A stretch of DNA of 64,000 bases, from NCBI GenBank assembly GCA_023393125.1, contig JAEWMQ010000114.1, positions 1 through 64,000 on the forward strand, given 5' to 3'. The notes beneath the pieces are model-generated. The model was not told where the DNA came from. It ran no database searches and was given only the letters and a program-made list of their open reading frames with translations. Source of the stretch: Bacillota bacterium (GTDB lineage Bacteria; Bacillota; Clostridia; Lachnospirales; Cellulosilyticaceae). Positions 16,742 through 24,686 of this stretch are shown here, piece after piece. The position numbers were made by a program, and so were the translations under genes. The stretch's first letter is position 1. Every line of letters begins with the position of its first letter.

Positions 16742-17779
16742 TTAAGAGTCATTCATTTCTCTTAACATATTTGTTATATGATGAGAAACATATTCAAGTA
16801 CTGAAACGACTTGACCATAATCCATGCGTGTTGGACCAATAATACCTATGTTGCCAATAGTATGTTCACCTATACTGTAACTTGTTGTTACAACACTACA
16901 ATCTTTCATTGGTGTCAGTATGTTTTCTTCTCCAATACGAATTGTAATGGTGTTAGGTTGTGTATGATCTAACACTTGTAATAAATATGGCTTTTCTTCA
17001 AATACTTTAAACAATTCTCTTGCTTTTTCTTTATTACTGAATTCCTCAAAGTCAAGAATATTATTGGCACCACGTATATAAATATCTGGCATATCTTCTT
17101 GATGCAAGGTCTTGTCAATAGCGTCTAGTACACTGCTTGCAATAGTACCATATTCTTTCATTTTACCTTCAATAGATAGACGTATCTTATCTAAACTAAT
17201 TTGACCTAGCGTACTCCCTTTTAAACTTTCATTTAAAATGTTAGTTAAAGCATGACACATATTAAAGTCAATAGCTTTAGGTGTAGGAATAATATGATTT
17301 TTTACGCTATTGGTATCTGTCACAATAACACATGCTACAGAATGTTCGTCTATTGGGACAAGTTGAAGATGTTTAATGCGTACTTGTGTAATAGAAGGTG
17401 TGGTAGCAATCGTTGCGCAATTAGTAAGCATCGCAATCAGCTTAGCCGTTTCTTCTACAAGTGCATCAATACGATTCACTTTCTCCTTAATCATTTTTAA
17501 AATGATTGCCTCTATTTCTGGCTTAATATGTGTACGTTGCATCATGTCATCTACATAAAGACGATATCCTTTATCGGAAGGAATTCTTCCAGCAGAAGTG
17601 TGTGGTTGCACAATAAGGCCTAGTTCTTCTAGGTCTGCCATTTCATTACGAATTGTAGCAGAACTAACACCTAAATCGTACTTTTTAGAAATGGTTCTAG
17701 AACCAACAGGGTCTCCTGTTTCTATATAATCACGAATGATTGCTTCAAGTATTTTCAGCTTACGTCCGTCTATATCCAT
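16742..17779 (-). CDS. hrcA: Heat-inducible transcription repressor HrcA
   Basis: Repressor that binds CIRCE and is folded by GroEL, 345 aa. An N-terminal winged helix (ILEAIIRDYIETGDPVGSRT, VSSATIRNEMADLEELG, QPHTSAGRIPSDKGYRLYVD) is followed by the GAF-like and dimerisation domains ending in GPTRMDYGQVVSVLEYV. It is the first gene of hrcA-grpE-dnaK-dnaJ and represses its own operon through the CIRCE element 22 bases upstream. Confidence 0.96.
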   Translation of the reverse strand: MDIDGRKLKILEAIIRDYIETGDPVGSRTISKKYDLGVSSATIRNEMADLEELGLIVQPHTSAGRIPSDKGYRLYVDDMMQRTHIKPEIEAIILKMIKEKVNRIDALVEETAKLIAMLTNCATIATTPSITQVRIKHLQLVPIDEHSVACVIVTDTNSVKNHIIPTPKAIDFNMCHALTNILNESLKGSTLGQISLDKIRLSIEGKMKEYGTIASSVLDAIDKTLHQEDMPDIYIRGANNILDFEEFSNKEKARELFKVFEEKPYLLQVLDHTQPNTITIRIGEENILTPMKDCSVVTTSYSIGEHTIGNIGIIGPTRMDYGQVVSVLEYVSHHITNMLREMNDS

Positions 17780-17800
17780 TCTATCACTTCCTTCTTGTTG

Positions 17801-17827
17801 TTAGCACTCACCATTAACGAGTGCTAA
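17801..17827 (-). promoter_or_regulatory. CIRCE operator of the hrcA-dnaK operon
   Basis: TTAGCACTC, nine bases, GAGTGCTAA: a perfect match to the CIRCE consensus, located between the promoter and the hrcA start, where HrcA would block transcription. Confidence 0.97.
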
Positions 17828-17837
17828 CTATAAATTA

Positions 17838-17866
17838 AAGATATCACCAAATTTTCCAGTTGTCAA
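17838..17866 (-). promoter_or_regulatory. SigA promoter of the hrcA operon
   Basis: On the minus strand a perfect TTGACA (17866-17861), a 17-base spacer and TATCTT (17843-17838), just upstream of CIRCE. Confidence 0.75.
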
Positions 17867-17890
17867 TATCCTATATGAATAATTTTGTAT

Positions 17891-19021
17891 TTATAAAAAA
17901 GAAGCAAAAACCTCATTACATACATCTAAACCATAGGGAGACAAATAGATTCTTTCTTTATCTTTTACAAGTACCTCATATTTTATCCATTTAGTTAATT
18001 GCTGATTGTAAACTTGCCATATACTTTCTCCAAAACGTTTTTCAAATGCCAAGGTATCAATACCCTCAAGTAATCGAAGCCCTAGAAACATATATTCTTG
18101 CATAGCCATTTCCTTAGTAAGCTGCTCCTCTTCTTTTCTTAATAAAGAAAGATTACCTCCTGCGGATAAATAGGCTTCCAGATTCATTTCGTTATAGTAC
18201 CTAGTATGAGACATGAGTGAATGTGCCCCTAAACCAAGACCTATATAGGGTTCTAATTTCCAATAGATTTCATTATGCTTACAGCTTTTACCTGACTTTG
18301 CCCAATTTGAAATCTCGTATTGAATATACCCTTTATCTTTTAAGTAATTTTGAGCTGCATGGTACATTTGTCGATCTAATTCATCTGATGCTACTTCTAG
18401 TTGTCCTTGTTCATAAAGTTTATAAAACGTCGTATCTTCTTCTATGATAAGAGCATAAACAGATAAATGATCTATATCATATGCTGTAACTACTCTTAAA
18501 GTCTCAAGAAAATCTTCTAATGTTTGCCCTGGAAGTGCAAACATTAAATCTGTATTAATTTGCCATGAAGTATACTGCTTAATATGTTTTATGTTCTCTT
18601 CCCAATCTTTAAACGTATGAATTCTTCCTATTTTTTTTAATAAATCATCATGGCTAGATTGCAATCCAAGGCTTATTCTCGTAATAGGATACTTATTAAG
18701 TATTTGGATTTTTTCTATTTCGAGTGTTCCTGGATTAGCTTCAATCGTCCATTCAGCATCTGCTTCTAAAACAAAATTTTGCATAATGGCACTTAATAAT
18801 TTGTCCAATAAAAGGGGTGGTAGTACTGTTGGAGTACCACCACCTATGAAAATGGACTTTATTGTTGTGCCACTTGCTAGATCTTTTTTTGTTTGTTCCA
18901 TTTCCTGAATGAGTGCATCTATATAGGCTTCTTGTTTCTCATGTTTTTTAAAAGATAAGAAGTCACAATAATAGCACTTAGATGCACAAAAAGGAATATG
19001 GATATAAAGTCCAATTGGCAT
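17891..19021 (-). CDS. hemW: Heme chaperone HemW (radical SAM, HemN-like)
   Basis: Radical SAM protein of 376 aa that in other bacteria binds heme and inserts it into target proteins; often mis-named coproporphyrinogen III oxidase. The motif HIPFCASKCYYCDF holds the 4Fe-4S cysteines, followed by IFIGGGTPTVLPP. The C-terminal HemW domain ends SPYGLDVCNEVFASF. The extra N-terminal cysteine of true HemN is absent. It lies 11 bases after lepA, as in Bacillus. No terminator is visible before the hrcA promoter. Confidence 0.92.
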   Translation of the reverse strand: MPIGLYIHIPFCASKCYYCDFLSFKKHEKQEAYIDALIQEMEQTKKDLASGTTIKSIFIGGGTPTVLPPLLLDKLLSAIMQNFVLEADAEWTIEANPGTLEIEKIQILNKYPITRISLGLQSSHDDLLKKIGRIHTFKDWEENIKHIKQYTSWQINTDLMFALPGQTLEDFLETLRVVTAYDIDHLSVYALIIEEDTTFYKLYEQGQLEVASDELDRQMYHAAQNYLKDKGYIQYEISNWAKSGKSCKHNEIYWKLEPYIGLGLGAHSLMSHTRYYNEMNLEAYLSAGGNLSLLRKEEEQLTKEMAMQEYMFLGLRLLEGIDTLAFEKRFGESIWQVYNQQLTKWIKYEVLVKDKERIYLSPYGLDVCNEVFASFL

Positions 19022-19032
19022 AATTTGTTCCT

Positions 19033-20847
19033 CTATTCATCTAATTTAAGTACGCTCATGAAGGCTTCTTGTGGTACTTCAACATTACCTACCTGACGCA
19101 TACGTTTTTTACCTTCTTTTTGTTTTTCAAGTAATTTACGCTTACGTGAAATATCACCACCGTAACATTTTGCAAGAACATCTTTACGCATAGCACTAAT
19201 CGTTTCTCTCGCAATAACTTTATTACCGATAGCTGCCTGTATAGGAATTTCAAATAAGTGTTTTGGTATTTCTTTTTTTAGTTTTTCTGTAATCTTTCTT
19301 CCTTTGTGCACTGCACTGGTTTCATGAACAATTAAAGAAAGCGCATCTACAATTTCTTTATTAACCAAAATATCTAGTTTAACGAGTTTAGATTCTTGGT
19401 AGCCTTTCATTTCATAGTCAAAAGATGCATAACCTCTTGTTCTTGATTTTAGTGCATCAAAGAAATCGTAAATAATTTCATTAAGTGGTAAGTCATAATT
19501 AAGAACAGCACGAGTGGCTTCTAAATATTCCATACCATAGTAAATACCTCTTCGCTCTTGGCAAAGTTCCATAACGGCACCAACATAATCTGTTGGTACT
19601 ATGATTTTAGCATTAACCATTGGTTCTTCCATATATTTAATATGCGATGGATCTGGTAAATTAGCTGGATTAGAAAGTTCAATCACTTCTCCATTAGTTT
19701 GATGTACTTTATAAATAACGTTAGGTGCTGTTGTTACAAGATCTAAGTTGTATTCACGTTCCAAACGTTCTTGGATGATTTCCATATGGAGAAGCCCTAA
19801 GAAACCACATCTAAAACCAAATCCTAAAGCAATAGAAGTCTCAGGTTCAAATACAAGTGCAGCATCGTTTAATTGAAGTTTTTCTAAACTATCACGAAGA
19901 TCCCCATACTTAGCGCCATCTGCAGGATAAAGACCACAGTAAACCATTGGATTCGCTTTTTTATAACCTGGAAGGGCTGCAGCTGCTGGATTACTAGCAT
20001 CTGTTACCGTATCCCCTACATGTGTATCTTTTACATTTTTAATACTTGCTGTGAAATAACCTACTTCACCAGGGATTAAACCTTCTTCACTTGGTCTAAA
20101 TTGGCCTGCACCAAAAGTACCTACTTCTACGACATCGAATTCAGCCTTAGAAGCCATCATACGTACACGCATTCCTTGTTTAAGTATTCCTTCTTTGATT
20201 CTGCAAAATACAATAACGCCTTTATAAGGGTCATAGAGAGAATCAAAAATTAATGCTTTTAGTGGTGCCTCTGCATCCCCATTTGGTGCTGGTATTTGTG
20301 CTACAATTTGTTCTAACACATCTTCTACATTAAGACCTGTTTTAGCAGAAATGAGTGGTGCATGGCTAGCATCTAAGCCGATAATATCCTCTATTTCTTC
20401 TTTAACACGTTCTGGATCAGCACTTGGTAAATCAATTTTATTGATAACTGGCATAATCTCTAAGTCATGCTCTAAAGCTAAATAAACATTAGCAAGTGTT
20501 TGTGCTTCAATACCTTGAGCTGCATCTACAACTAATACAGCACCTTCACAAGCCGCCAAACTTCTAGATACCTCGTAGTTAAAGTCAACGTGACCTGGAG
20601 TATCAATTAGGTTAAAGATATACTCCTCCCCATCTTTTGCTTTGTATACAAGTCTTACTGCTTGTGATTTAATAGTAATGCCTCGTTCTCTTTCTAAATC
20701 CATATTGTCTAACACTTGTTCTTGCATTTCGCGTGCTGTGAGTGTTCCCGTCATTTGAATAATACGGTCTGCAAGTGTACTCTTACCATGATCAATATGG
20801 GCAATAATAGAGAAATTTCTTATTTTCGATTGTTTTGAAAGAGACAT
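19033..20847 (-). CDS. lepA: Elongation factor 4 (LepA)
   Basis: Ribosome-associated GTPase of 604 aa that can back-translocate ribosomes or aid initiation. The G1 motif AHIDHGKSTLADR, G2/G3 ERERGITIKSQAV and DTPGHVDF, and G4 NKIDLPSADP are present. LepA-specific C-terminal sequence includes RKRKLLEKQKEGKKRMRQVG. Its own promoter lies upstream; hemW follows in the same transcript. Confidence 0.97.
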   Translation of the reverse strand: MSLSKQSKIRNFSIIAHIDHGKSTLADRIIQMTGTLTAREMQEQVLDNMDLERERGITIKSQAVRLVYKAKDGEEYIFNLIDTPGHVDFNYEVSRSLAACEGAVLVVDAAQGIEAQTLANVYLALEHDLEIMPVINKIDLPSADPERVKEEIEDIIGLDASHAPLISAKTGLNVEDVLEQIVAQIPAPNGDAEAPLKALIFDSLYDPYKGVIVFCRIKEGILKQGMRVRMMASKAEFDVVEVGTFGAGQFRPSEEGLIPGEVGYFTASIKNVKDTHVGDTVTDASNPAAAALPGYKKANPMVYCGLYPADGAKYGDLRDSLEKLQLNDAALVFEPETSIALGFGFRCGFLGLLHMEIIQERLEREYNLDLVTTAPNVIYKVHQTNGEVIELSNPANLPDPSHIKYMEEPMVNAKIIVPTDYVGAVMELCQERRGIYYGMEYLEATRAVLNYDLPLNEIIYDFFDALKSRTRGYASFDYEMKGYQESKLVKLDILVNKEIVDALSLIVHETSAVHKGRKITEKLKKEIPKHLFEIPIQAAIGNKVIARETISAMRKDVLAKCYGGDISRKRKLLEKQKEGKKRMRQVGNVEVPQEAFMSVLKLDE

Positions 20848-20886
20848 TTTGCCCCTCCTTATTTCTTTTGTCTATTCTTTTCGTTT

Positions 20887-20916
20887 CATTATAGCATAGC
20901 CTTTCTTTTTGTATCA
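20887..20916 (-). promoter_or_regulatory. SigA promoter of lepA-hemW
   Basis: On the minus strand TTGATA (20916-20911), an 18-base spacer, and TATAAT (20892-20887) with an upstream TGC that makes an extended -10. Confidence 0.75.
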
Positions 20917-20930
20917 ATCTTTTTGTTGAA

Positions 20931-22133
20931 TCAGTCTTTTCCTAGCACCTTAGCTAATACCTTAGTCATGGGATCTACTGCATTAAGTGCTTCTTCCCCT
21001 GTATTAGTTTGAGCTCCCCATTCCAAAAGTAATGATTGAGGTTTCATGTGTGTACTATATCGCCATTCAGAACAAAAAATCTTTCTAGAAAACCCAGGAT
21101 AGTCTTCATTAGCAGTTAAATACATTTGAAGTGCAAATGCTAAATTATCACTTAAATAGGGGTTAGGTATATCCTCTTTATTTACAACTTCACCTGCTAC
21201 ATTGCGATTGCGACATAGTGGTGTTACAAACATTATTTTTGCTGTTTGTTTCCCGTTAATATCTGTTACTAAGTGTACATTATCTTGCACACCATCACGA
21301 TGCATATCAATAACTACTGATATTGAAGGATTTTCTTCAAGTACTTTTTGAATGACTGGCTCCATTGTCTCATACTCACCCCCTGTAGGTCTATTACCAT
21401 GATTACTTGTTTCATAAAAAGAGTCTTTTATATGTAGTACAGAAATACCATATTTCTCTTCTAATTCTTTTTTTAAAGCTTCTGCTACATCTACAACTGT
21501 TATTCCTCCTCTAAATTCTTCTCTAGCATGTGTATGAAAGATAAGAATCTGTGGTCCTTTTATAGATTCATCTAAACGAATAGGCTGTTTGGCAAGCTTT
21601 GAAAAATCCCATTCTTGAATCATATCCACACCAAATTCCATTTCTGCTTTAGCTGACATTAAATTATTGAAGACATATTGTGGATCTTTAAGGGCTTCAA
21701 TTGAAACCTTTCCCAACACTTGAGGCATCGTATGAGTTTGTGTTTCTTCTATCGGCTGTTTAGTCTGTTCTTCTTTGTGATTTTGCTGTTCACTAGGTGT
21801 AAAATAACCTACTACTTCATCATAAGAAGCTTTAAATCCCGCATTTTGTTCTAAATAGGGAATTGAGTTCGTAAGTAAAGTTAAGGGTTCTCCAATAATG
21901 ACTCCTGAAAGTAAATAACTATATTGTTTAAAAAACATATTCTTATACGTTGAAACTGTTGTAGGTAATGCTTCTGCAAAGAAAAGTTCTCCTATAGGAT
22001 AGCCCTTAAGTTCTAAACTATACATATTGATTATTAACGAACTCATAATGCCTATATAAATCATTACTTTTTTGTATCCTTCTAATTTAAAGCGAAACTC
22101 ATAGTGTTCTACAATCTTTTCTAGTTTTAACAT
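20931..22133 (-). CDS. spoIIP: Stage II sporulation protein P (SpoIIP)
   Basis: Cell-wall amidase and endopeptidase of the DMP engulfment machine, 400 aa. One N-terminal membrane helix (about 22-40, VMIYIGIMSSLIINMYSLEL) anchors it. The catalytic domain in the C-terminal half has QILIFHTHAREEF, the Glu-rich EYETMEPVIQ and VVIDMHRDGV, with the metal-binding histidines. It follows gpr by 57 bases, matching Bacillus. A SigE-like promoter lies upstream. Confidence 0.94.
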   Translation of the reverse strand: MLKLEKIVEHYEFRFKLEGYKKVMIYIGIMSSLIINMYSLELKGYPIGELFFAEALPTTVSTYKNMFFKQYSYLLSGVIIGEPLTLLTNSIPYLEQNAGFKASYDEVVGYFTPSEQQNHKEEQTKQPIEETQTHTMPQVLGKVSIEALKDPQYVFNNLMSAKAEMEFGVDMIQEWDFSKLAKQPIRLDESIKGPQILIFHTHAREEFRGGITVVDVAEALKKELEEKYGISVLHIKDSFYETSNHGNRPTGGEYETMEPVIQKVLEENPSISVVIDMHRDGVQDNVHLVTDINGKQTAKIMFVTPLCRNRNVAGEVVNKEDIPNPYLSDNLAFALQMYLTANEDYPGFSRKIFCSEWRYSTHMKPQSLLLEWGAQTNTGEEALNAVDPMTKVLAKVLGKD

Positions 22134-22161
22134 CTATATCCCCCCTACACCATTCTTTATT

Positions 22162-22190
22162 ATTGTATAGGCTTGTATACTATTTTATGA
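22162..22190 (-). promoter_or_regulatory. Candidate SigE promoter of spoIIP
   Basis: On the minus strand TCATAAA (22190-22184), exactly 14 bases, then TATACAAT (22169-22162): one mismatch to the SigE -10 pattern CATACAnT, with an acceptable ATA-type -35. Expression in the mother cell at engulfment would fit. Confidence 0.45.
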
Positions 22191-23204
22191 CTAGTATGTG
22201 TACTTATTAATATCTTTTAATGTCATCCCATGATGAACAGCAAGATTAATACCATTTGCTACAATACTTGATAAGTATTCCATCACTTCATCTATTTCTT
22301 TAGGCGTTACAAATAATTCACTAATTTCTGGATAAATACTTTCTTTTACTAATTGATAATGTTCTTGTTCTGTTAGCTCTTTTAACATGTCATAAAAGGG
22401 TGAATGCTCAGCTTGTTTCAACATATGCTGGATAAGATCATTTAAGGCATCAGATACAAGTGTTACAGTATCCACTACAGTAGGAACACCTACTGCTATT
22501 ACTTTGCATCCAACAGAAGCTTCATTGAGTTCTTTTCGCTTATTACCTACTCCTGCTCCCGGAGAAATCCCTGTATCAGTTATTTGGATAGTTGTATTAA
22601 TACGCGCTGCACTTCTAGCAGCTAAGGCATCAATAGCAATAATACAATCTGGCTTTACATTAGCAGCTACCCCACTTATAATTTCTGCTGTTTCTATTCC
22701 TGTTAAACCCATTACACTAGGTGCAAAACTACTTAGGTAGCAAACTCCTTCATCTAAAAGTTCTGGTGCTTTAAGTGCCATATGTCTAGTCACAAAAACT
22801 TGATTGGCCACTTTAGGTCCTAGTGTATCAGGCGTAGCAAAACGATTTCCTAATCCAATGACTAATACATTTAATTGCTCTTGTTTCTTTTCAGGTAGAA
22901 GAGATTTAATAGCTTCTGCTAGGACCATTATGATCTTCTCATGAAGCTCGGGATTATTTTGTTTTAAACCATTTGACTCAATAGTGATATAATCCCCTAT
23001 AGGTTTACCCATGTTTTTTTCCCCATCCTCATTTAAAATACGCACTTTTGTGACAGCTAAAGCTCCTTCCTCTATGTTTTTTTGTTTAACTTCTACTCCT
23101 GGTATTTCATAGGAATCATCTTTATCTAATTTAAGAGCATTACTAATTTCAATCGCTAAATCTGTTCTTACAGAAAAATTTCCTGCATTTTCACATCTAT
23201 CCAT
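22191..23204 (-). CDS. gpr: Germination protease GPR
   Basis: Aspartic-type spore protease that degrades small acid-soluble proteins at germination, 337 aa. The N terminus contains FSVRTDLAIE, which resembles the substrate cleavage site and is likely the autoprocessing point of the zymogen. The core has VIGLGNRFATPDTLGPKV and IIAIDALAARS, which include the catalytic acidic residues, and GISPGAGVGNKRKE. It diverges from rpsT. I found no clear SigF/SigG promoter in the gap. Confidence 0.95.
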   Translation of the reverse strand: MDRCENAGNFSVRTDLAIEISNALKLDKDDSYEIPGVEVKQKNIEEGALAVTKVRILNEDGEKNMGKPIGDYITIESNGLKQNNPELHEKIIMVLAEAIKSLLPEKKQEQLNVLVIGLGNRFATPDTLGPKVANQVFVTRHMALKAPELLDEGVCYLSSFAPSVMGLTGIETAEIISGVAANVKPDCIIAIDALAARSAARINTTIQITDTGISPGAGVGNKRKELNEASVGCKVIAVGVPTVVDTVTLVSDALNDLIQHMLKQAEHSPFYDMLKELTEQEHYQLVKESIYPEISELFVTPKEIDEVMEYLSSIVANGINLAVHHGMTLKDINKYTY

Positions 23205-23324
23205 AAATTCACTTCCCTTTTTTTCATATTTACCTTTACTACAATTAAAAATTTCATTATAATAGTTATTACTAAATGGCTAACGTACATTAGATAGTTT
23301 AGCCATTATTTTTGTGGGTATACA

Positions 23325-23353
23325 TTGACTTTGTCCGGTATTTATACTATAAT
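23325..23353 (+). promoter_or_regulatory. SigA promoter of rpsT
   Basis: TTGACT (23325-23330), a 17-base spacer and a perfect TATAAT (23348-23353). The leader to the start codon is about 60 bases. Confidence 0.85.
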
Positions 23354-23419
23354 AAGACTGTTAAAACCGTTCATAGTTCCCCAAACCGTGTCCAAGAATA
23401 TGAATGGAGGTGCCACCAA

Positions 23420-23683
23420 ATGGCAAATATTAAATCAGCAAAAAAACGTATCTTAGTTATCGCAACAAAAACTGCACGTAACCGTGCAATCAAATCAGCA
23501 GTTAAAACTCAAATCAAAAAAGTTAGATTTGCAGTAGAAGCTAATGATCAAAATGCAGCAAAAGCAGCGTTAGTAAACGCAGTTAAAGCAATTGATAAAG
23601 CTACAGCAAAAGGAATTTTCCACAAAAATGCTGCTGCTCGTAAAAAATCTTCTTTAACACGTTTAGTTAATACTATTGCTTAA
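23420..23683 (+). CDS. rpsT: 30S ribosomal protein S20
   Basis: Primary 16S rRNA-binding protein of the small subunit, 87 aa, starting MANIKSAKKRILVIATKTAR. The start at 420 of this kilobase follows GGAGGTG at normal spacing; the upstream 36 codons of the open frame overlap the promoter and are not translated. The protein is rich in Lys and Ala and helical throughout (KTQIKKVRFAVE, GIFHKNAAARKKSSLTRLVN). Single gene between gpr and holA, as in many Firmicutes. Confidence 0.96.
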   Translation: MANIKSAKKRILVIATKTARNRAIKSAVKTQIKKVRFAVEANDQNAAKAALVNAVKAIDKATAKGIFHKNAAARKKSSLTRLVNTIA

Positions 23684-23697
23684 TTAGATACAAAAAT

Positions 23698-23723
23698 AAA
23701 AAGACCTCTTCGGAGGTCTTTTT
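23698..23723. terminator. Bidirectional terminator between rpsT and holA
   Basis: Eleven-bp perfect arms (23698-23708 and 23713-23723) closed by a C(TTCG)G tetraloop, with T runs both ways. It serves rpsT and the comEC-holA transcript. Confidence 0.9.
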
Positions 23724-23726
23724 ATT

Positions 23727-24686
23727 TTATCGATTTAAACAAGTCATAATAAGCATTTCTACACATTTATTACTTTCCATCTTCCCTGTTTTAATCATTT
23801 CATCAGCCTGTAAGCATGCTTCTAAAATATCTTCTAGTTGTTTGAACTGATAATATTGTACTTGCTCGCTGATCTCCTTTACTACAAAAAAGGGAAGTTT
23901 TATTTGGGCAGCAATTTCTTTTAAAGGACTTCTATTTGCTAATAAATATTTAACTTGATACATCATACGAAACTGTCTTGCAATAAGCACCAATATCCCA
24001 ATGGGAGACTCCTTACTTTGAATCATACGACTATATATTTCAAGTGCCTCATTTGCTTCATGGTTTACTATTTTCTTCACCATTTCAAATACACGTGTCT
24101 CTAAAGAAAAAATACAAATATTATCTATAGCTTCCTTCGTAATCATACGATCTTGAACATAACTAGTGAGTTTTTCCCATTCTCCTAAAATATAAGCCAT
24201 ATCTTCTGGCATTTTTTGAATGAAATAGCGAAGTGTCCCTTCGTCTATGCTCAGATTTTGCTCCTTACACTGGTTTTTTAAAAATCGACTCACAACCTCT
24301 TCTCCAGGAAAATTAAATTCTATAACTTGTGCCTTTGCTTTAATCGTTTTATAAAGCTTATTTCTTTTATCTACCTCTTTTTCATCAATAAGTAAAACGA
24401 CATAATCTGGTAACTGCTGCACTAATACTTCAAATTTTTCTGTTTCTTCTTTTTTTCCTGTCTTAAATAACCCAGTTTCTTTAAGCAAAATAAGTTTTTG
24501 TTCCGCAAAAAAAGGCAGTGTATCTACAATATCTTGAATTTGGCTTACGATGACTTCTTTATCCTGCGCTTCAAAAAAATTCATCATGTCATTGCCATTT
24601 GCAAGTATTTCCTTTTTCACTTTTTCAATATACTGCCCCTTTGACCAACTATCTTCCCCTAGCAGCAAATAACATCCCTGTATCAT
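23727..24686 (-). CDS. holA: DNA polymerase III delta subunit HolA
   Basis: Clamp-loader subunit that opens the sliding clamp, 319 aa. MIQGCYLLLGEDSWSKGQYI is the typical N terminus, followed by LPFFAEQKLILLKETGLF and the AAA+-like fold without a functional Walker A. The C-terminal collar domain includes ILVLIARQFRMMYQVKYLL. Its start lies inside the end of comEC (38-base overlap), a coupling known in this family. Confidence 0.93.
   Translation of the reverse strand: MIQGCYLLLGEDSWSKGQYIEKVKKEILANGNDMMNFFEAQDKEVIVSQIQDIVDTLPFFAEQKLILLKETGLFKTGKKEETEKFEVLVQQLPDYVVLLIDEKEVDKRNKLYKTIKAKAQVIEFNFPGEEVVSRFLKNQCKEQNLSIDEGTLRYFIQKMPEDMAYILGEWEKLTSYVQDRMITKEAIDNICIFSLETRVFEMVKKIVNHEANEALEIYSRMIQSKESPIGILVLIARQFRMMYQVKYLLANRSPLKEIAAQIKLPFFVVKEISEQVQYYQFKQLEDILEACLQADEMIKTGKMESNKCVEMLIMTCLNR

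Noticed and set aside
23312..23419. 36-codon extension at the start of rpsT
   Set aside because: It covers the rpsT promoter, and S20 proteins begin MANIKSAKKR as at 23420.
24649..24686. Possible frameshift at the comEC-holA overlap
   Set aside because: Both products have normal ends, and HolA has its own GAGAGG ribosome site; the overlap reflects coupling.
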